DNA of 64,000 nucleotides, taken from the NCBI GenBank assembly GCA_007449985.2, contig VIIQ02000007.1, forward strand, positions 619,001-683,000, read 5' to 3'. Source of the DNA: Desmodesmus armatus. Lineage: Eukaryota > Chlorophyta > Chlorophyceae > Sphaeropleales > Scenedesmaceae. Shown here one piece after another: positions 63,743-64,000 of the stretch (its first letter is position 1; the number at the start of each line of letters is the position of its first letter). A model generated the notes under the pieces. The model worked only from the letters and a program-made list of their open reading frames with translations, searched no databases and had not been told where the DNA came from. A program made the position numbers and the translations under genes.

Positions 63743-63987
63743 AGGTTGAGCTGATGTTGGATTCTGCCAGCGGCAAGGTTTAATATGGCTGCAGGGTGGC
63801 ACGACCACCACAGGGCAGCAGAGAATGATTTGTAAGGACACAGGGTGGGGTTGGGGATAGAGGGAAGGAACTTGAGAGGGTCAGCTGTGAGCATAGGTGA
63901 GGAGTTTACACCATGCAGGAATACATGTGCTGCAAGATGACCCTCACAAACCAAGGCAGTCCCTATGCGCCCTTGCTGCTGTACCAC
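62002..63987 (-). CDS. DUF3825-like protein, 5' end not resolved
   Basis: A single open frame of 661 codons without introns up to an upstream in-frame stop at about 63993. No good ATG context is seen, so 5' exons probably lie beyond the window, spliced to an acceptor such as CACCCTGCAG near 63790. Separated blocks resemble DUF3825, a domain known to me mainly from bacteria: RPYLAHYLSSNFHRA and LLFNTGLVTQAGQHVLMLF, then HVDIDTLLAA, then LACQLLLQGERLLYALPLML, and a C-terminal YCSVGVVPFVSVYPAMRAL followed by W. Between these blocks stand long poly-Ser and poly-Gln runs (CTG repeats on plus) that roughly double the length. The biochemical role of DUF3825 is unknown to me. The assignment rests on motif order and spacing only. 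The protein has no signal peptide in the visible part. Confidence 0.6.
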
Positions 63988-64000
63988 AAACCCTTAGATG

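Overview
This is nuclear DNA from a photosynthetic eukaryote, most probably a chlorophyte alga of the class Chlorophyceae. Scenedesmus/Tetradesmus-like Sphaeropleales are my best guess, which is an inference. The genes are split by many GT-AG introns, often with a CTGCAG acceptor. One gene carries a plant-type AP2 DNA-binding domain. Several genes are followed by TGTAA, the green-algal polyadenylation signal. The coding regions are full of CAG/CTG-driven poly-Gln, poly-Ala and poly-Ser runs. I saw no rRNA, tRNA, CRISPR array or prokaryotic operon. The exon models were built by hand: I required GT(or GC)-AG ends, intact phase and total lengths divisible by three. Most models closed exactly, and this is their main support.

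Layout. 1-3.6 kb: no supported gene. 4.0-5.4 kb (+): an orphan acidic/Ser-rich protein. 6.1-10.3 kb (-): an 11-exon membrane-anchored SGNH/GDSL-like hydrolase. 11.4-20.8 kb (-): two tandem paralogues of a large MYND zinc-finger protein, each with a reading-frame lesion just before the finger. 21.6-24.8 kb (+): a multi-exon orphan protein, perhaps helical-repeat. 26.6-29.7 kb (-): a secreted orphan whose four introns are all phase 2. 30.3-35.3 kb (+): a truncated and then an intact MYND paralogue. 37.4-43.6 kb (-): two small secreted Gly/His-rich proteins either side of a protein with a new-looking triplicated motif. 46.8-50.7 kb (-): an AP2/ERF-type transcription factor with a very long Gln/Ala-rich tail. 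51.8-55.3 kb (-): a family-2 glycosyltransferase with a long hairpin in its last intron. 55.9-60.7 kb (+): UDP-glucose 4-epimerase, complete in 10 exons and divergent from the glycosyltransferase. 62.0-64.0 kb (-): the 3' part of a DUF3825-like protein that runs to the window edge.

How the genes relate. The epimerase (UDP-glucose/UDP-galactose supply), the neighbouring glycosyltransferase and the SGNH hydrolase fit sugar-nucleotide and polysaccharide or glycan modification, and the secreted orphans fit the cell surface. Nothing proves that they form one pathway. The most distinctive structure is the four-copy MYND family. The copies share a GC-AG intron and have almost identical finger-coding DNA although the rest has diverged. 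Two copies show net one-base losses close to the same place. The AP2 gene also needs one missing base, so residual assembly error must be excluded before these are called natural pseudogenes.
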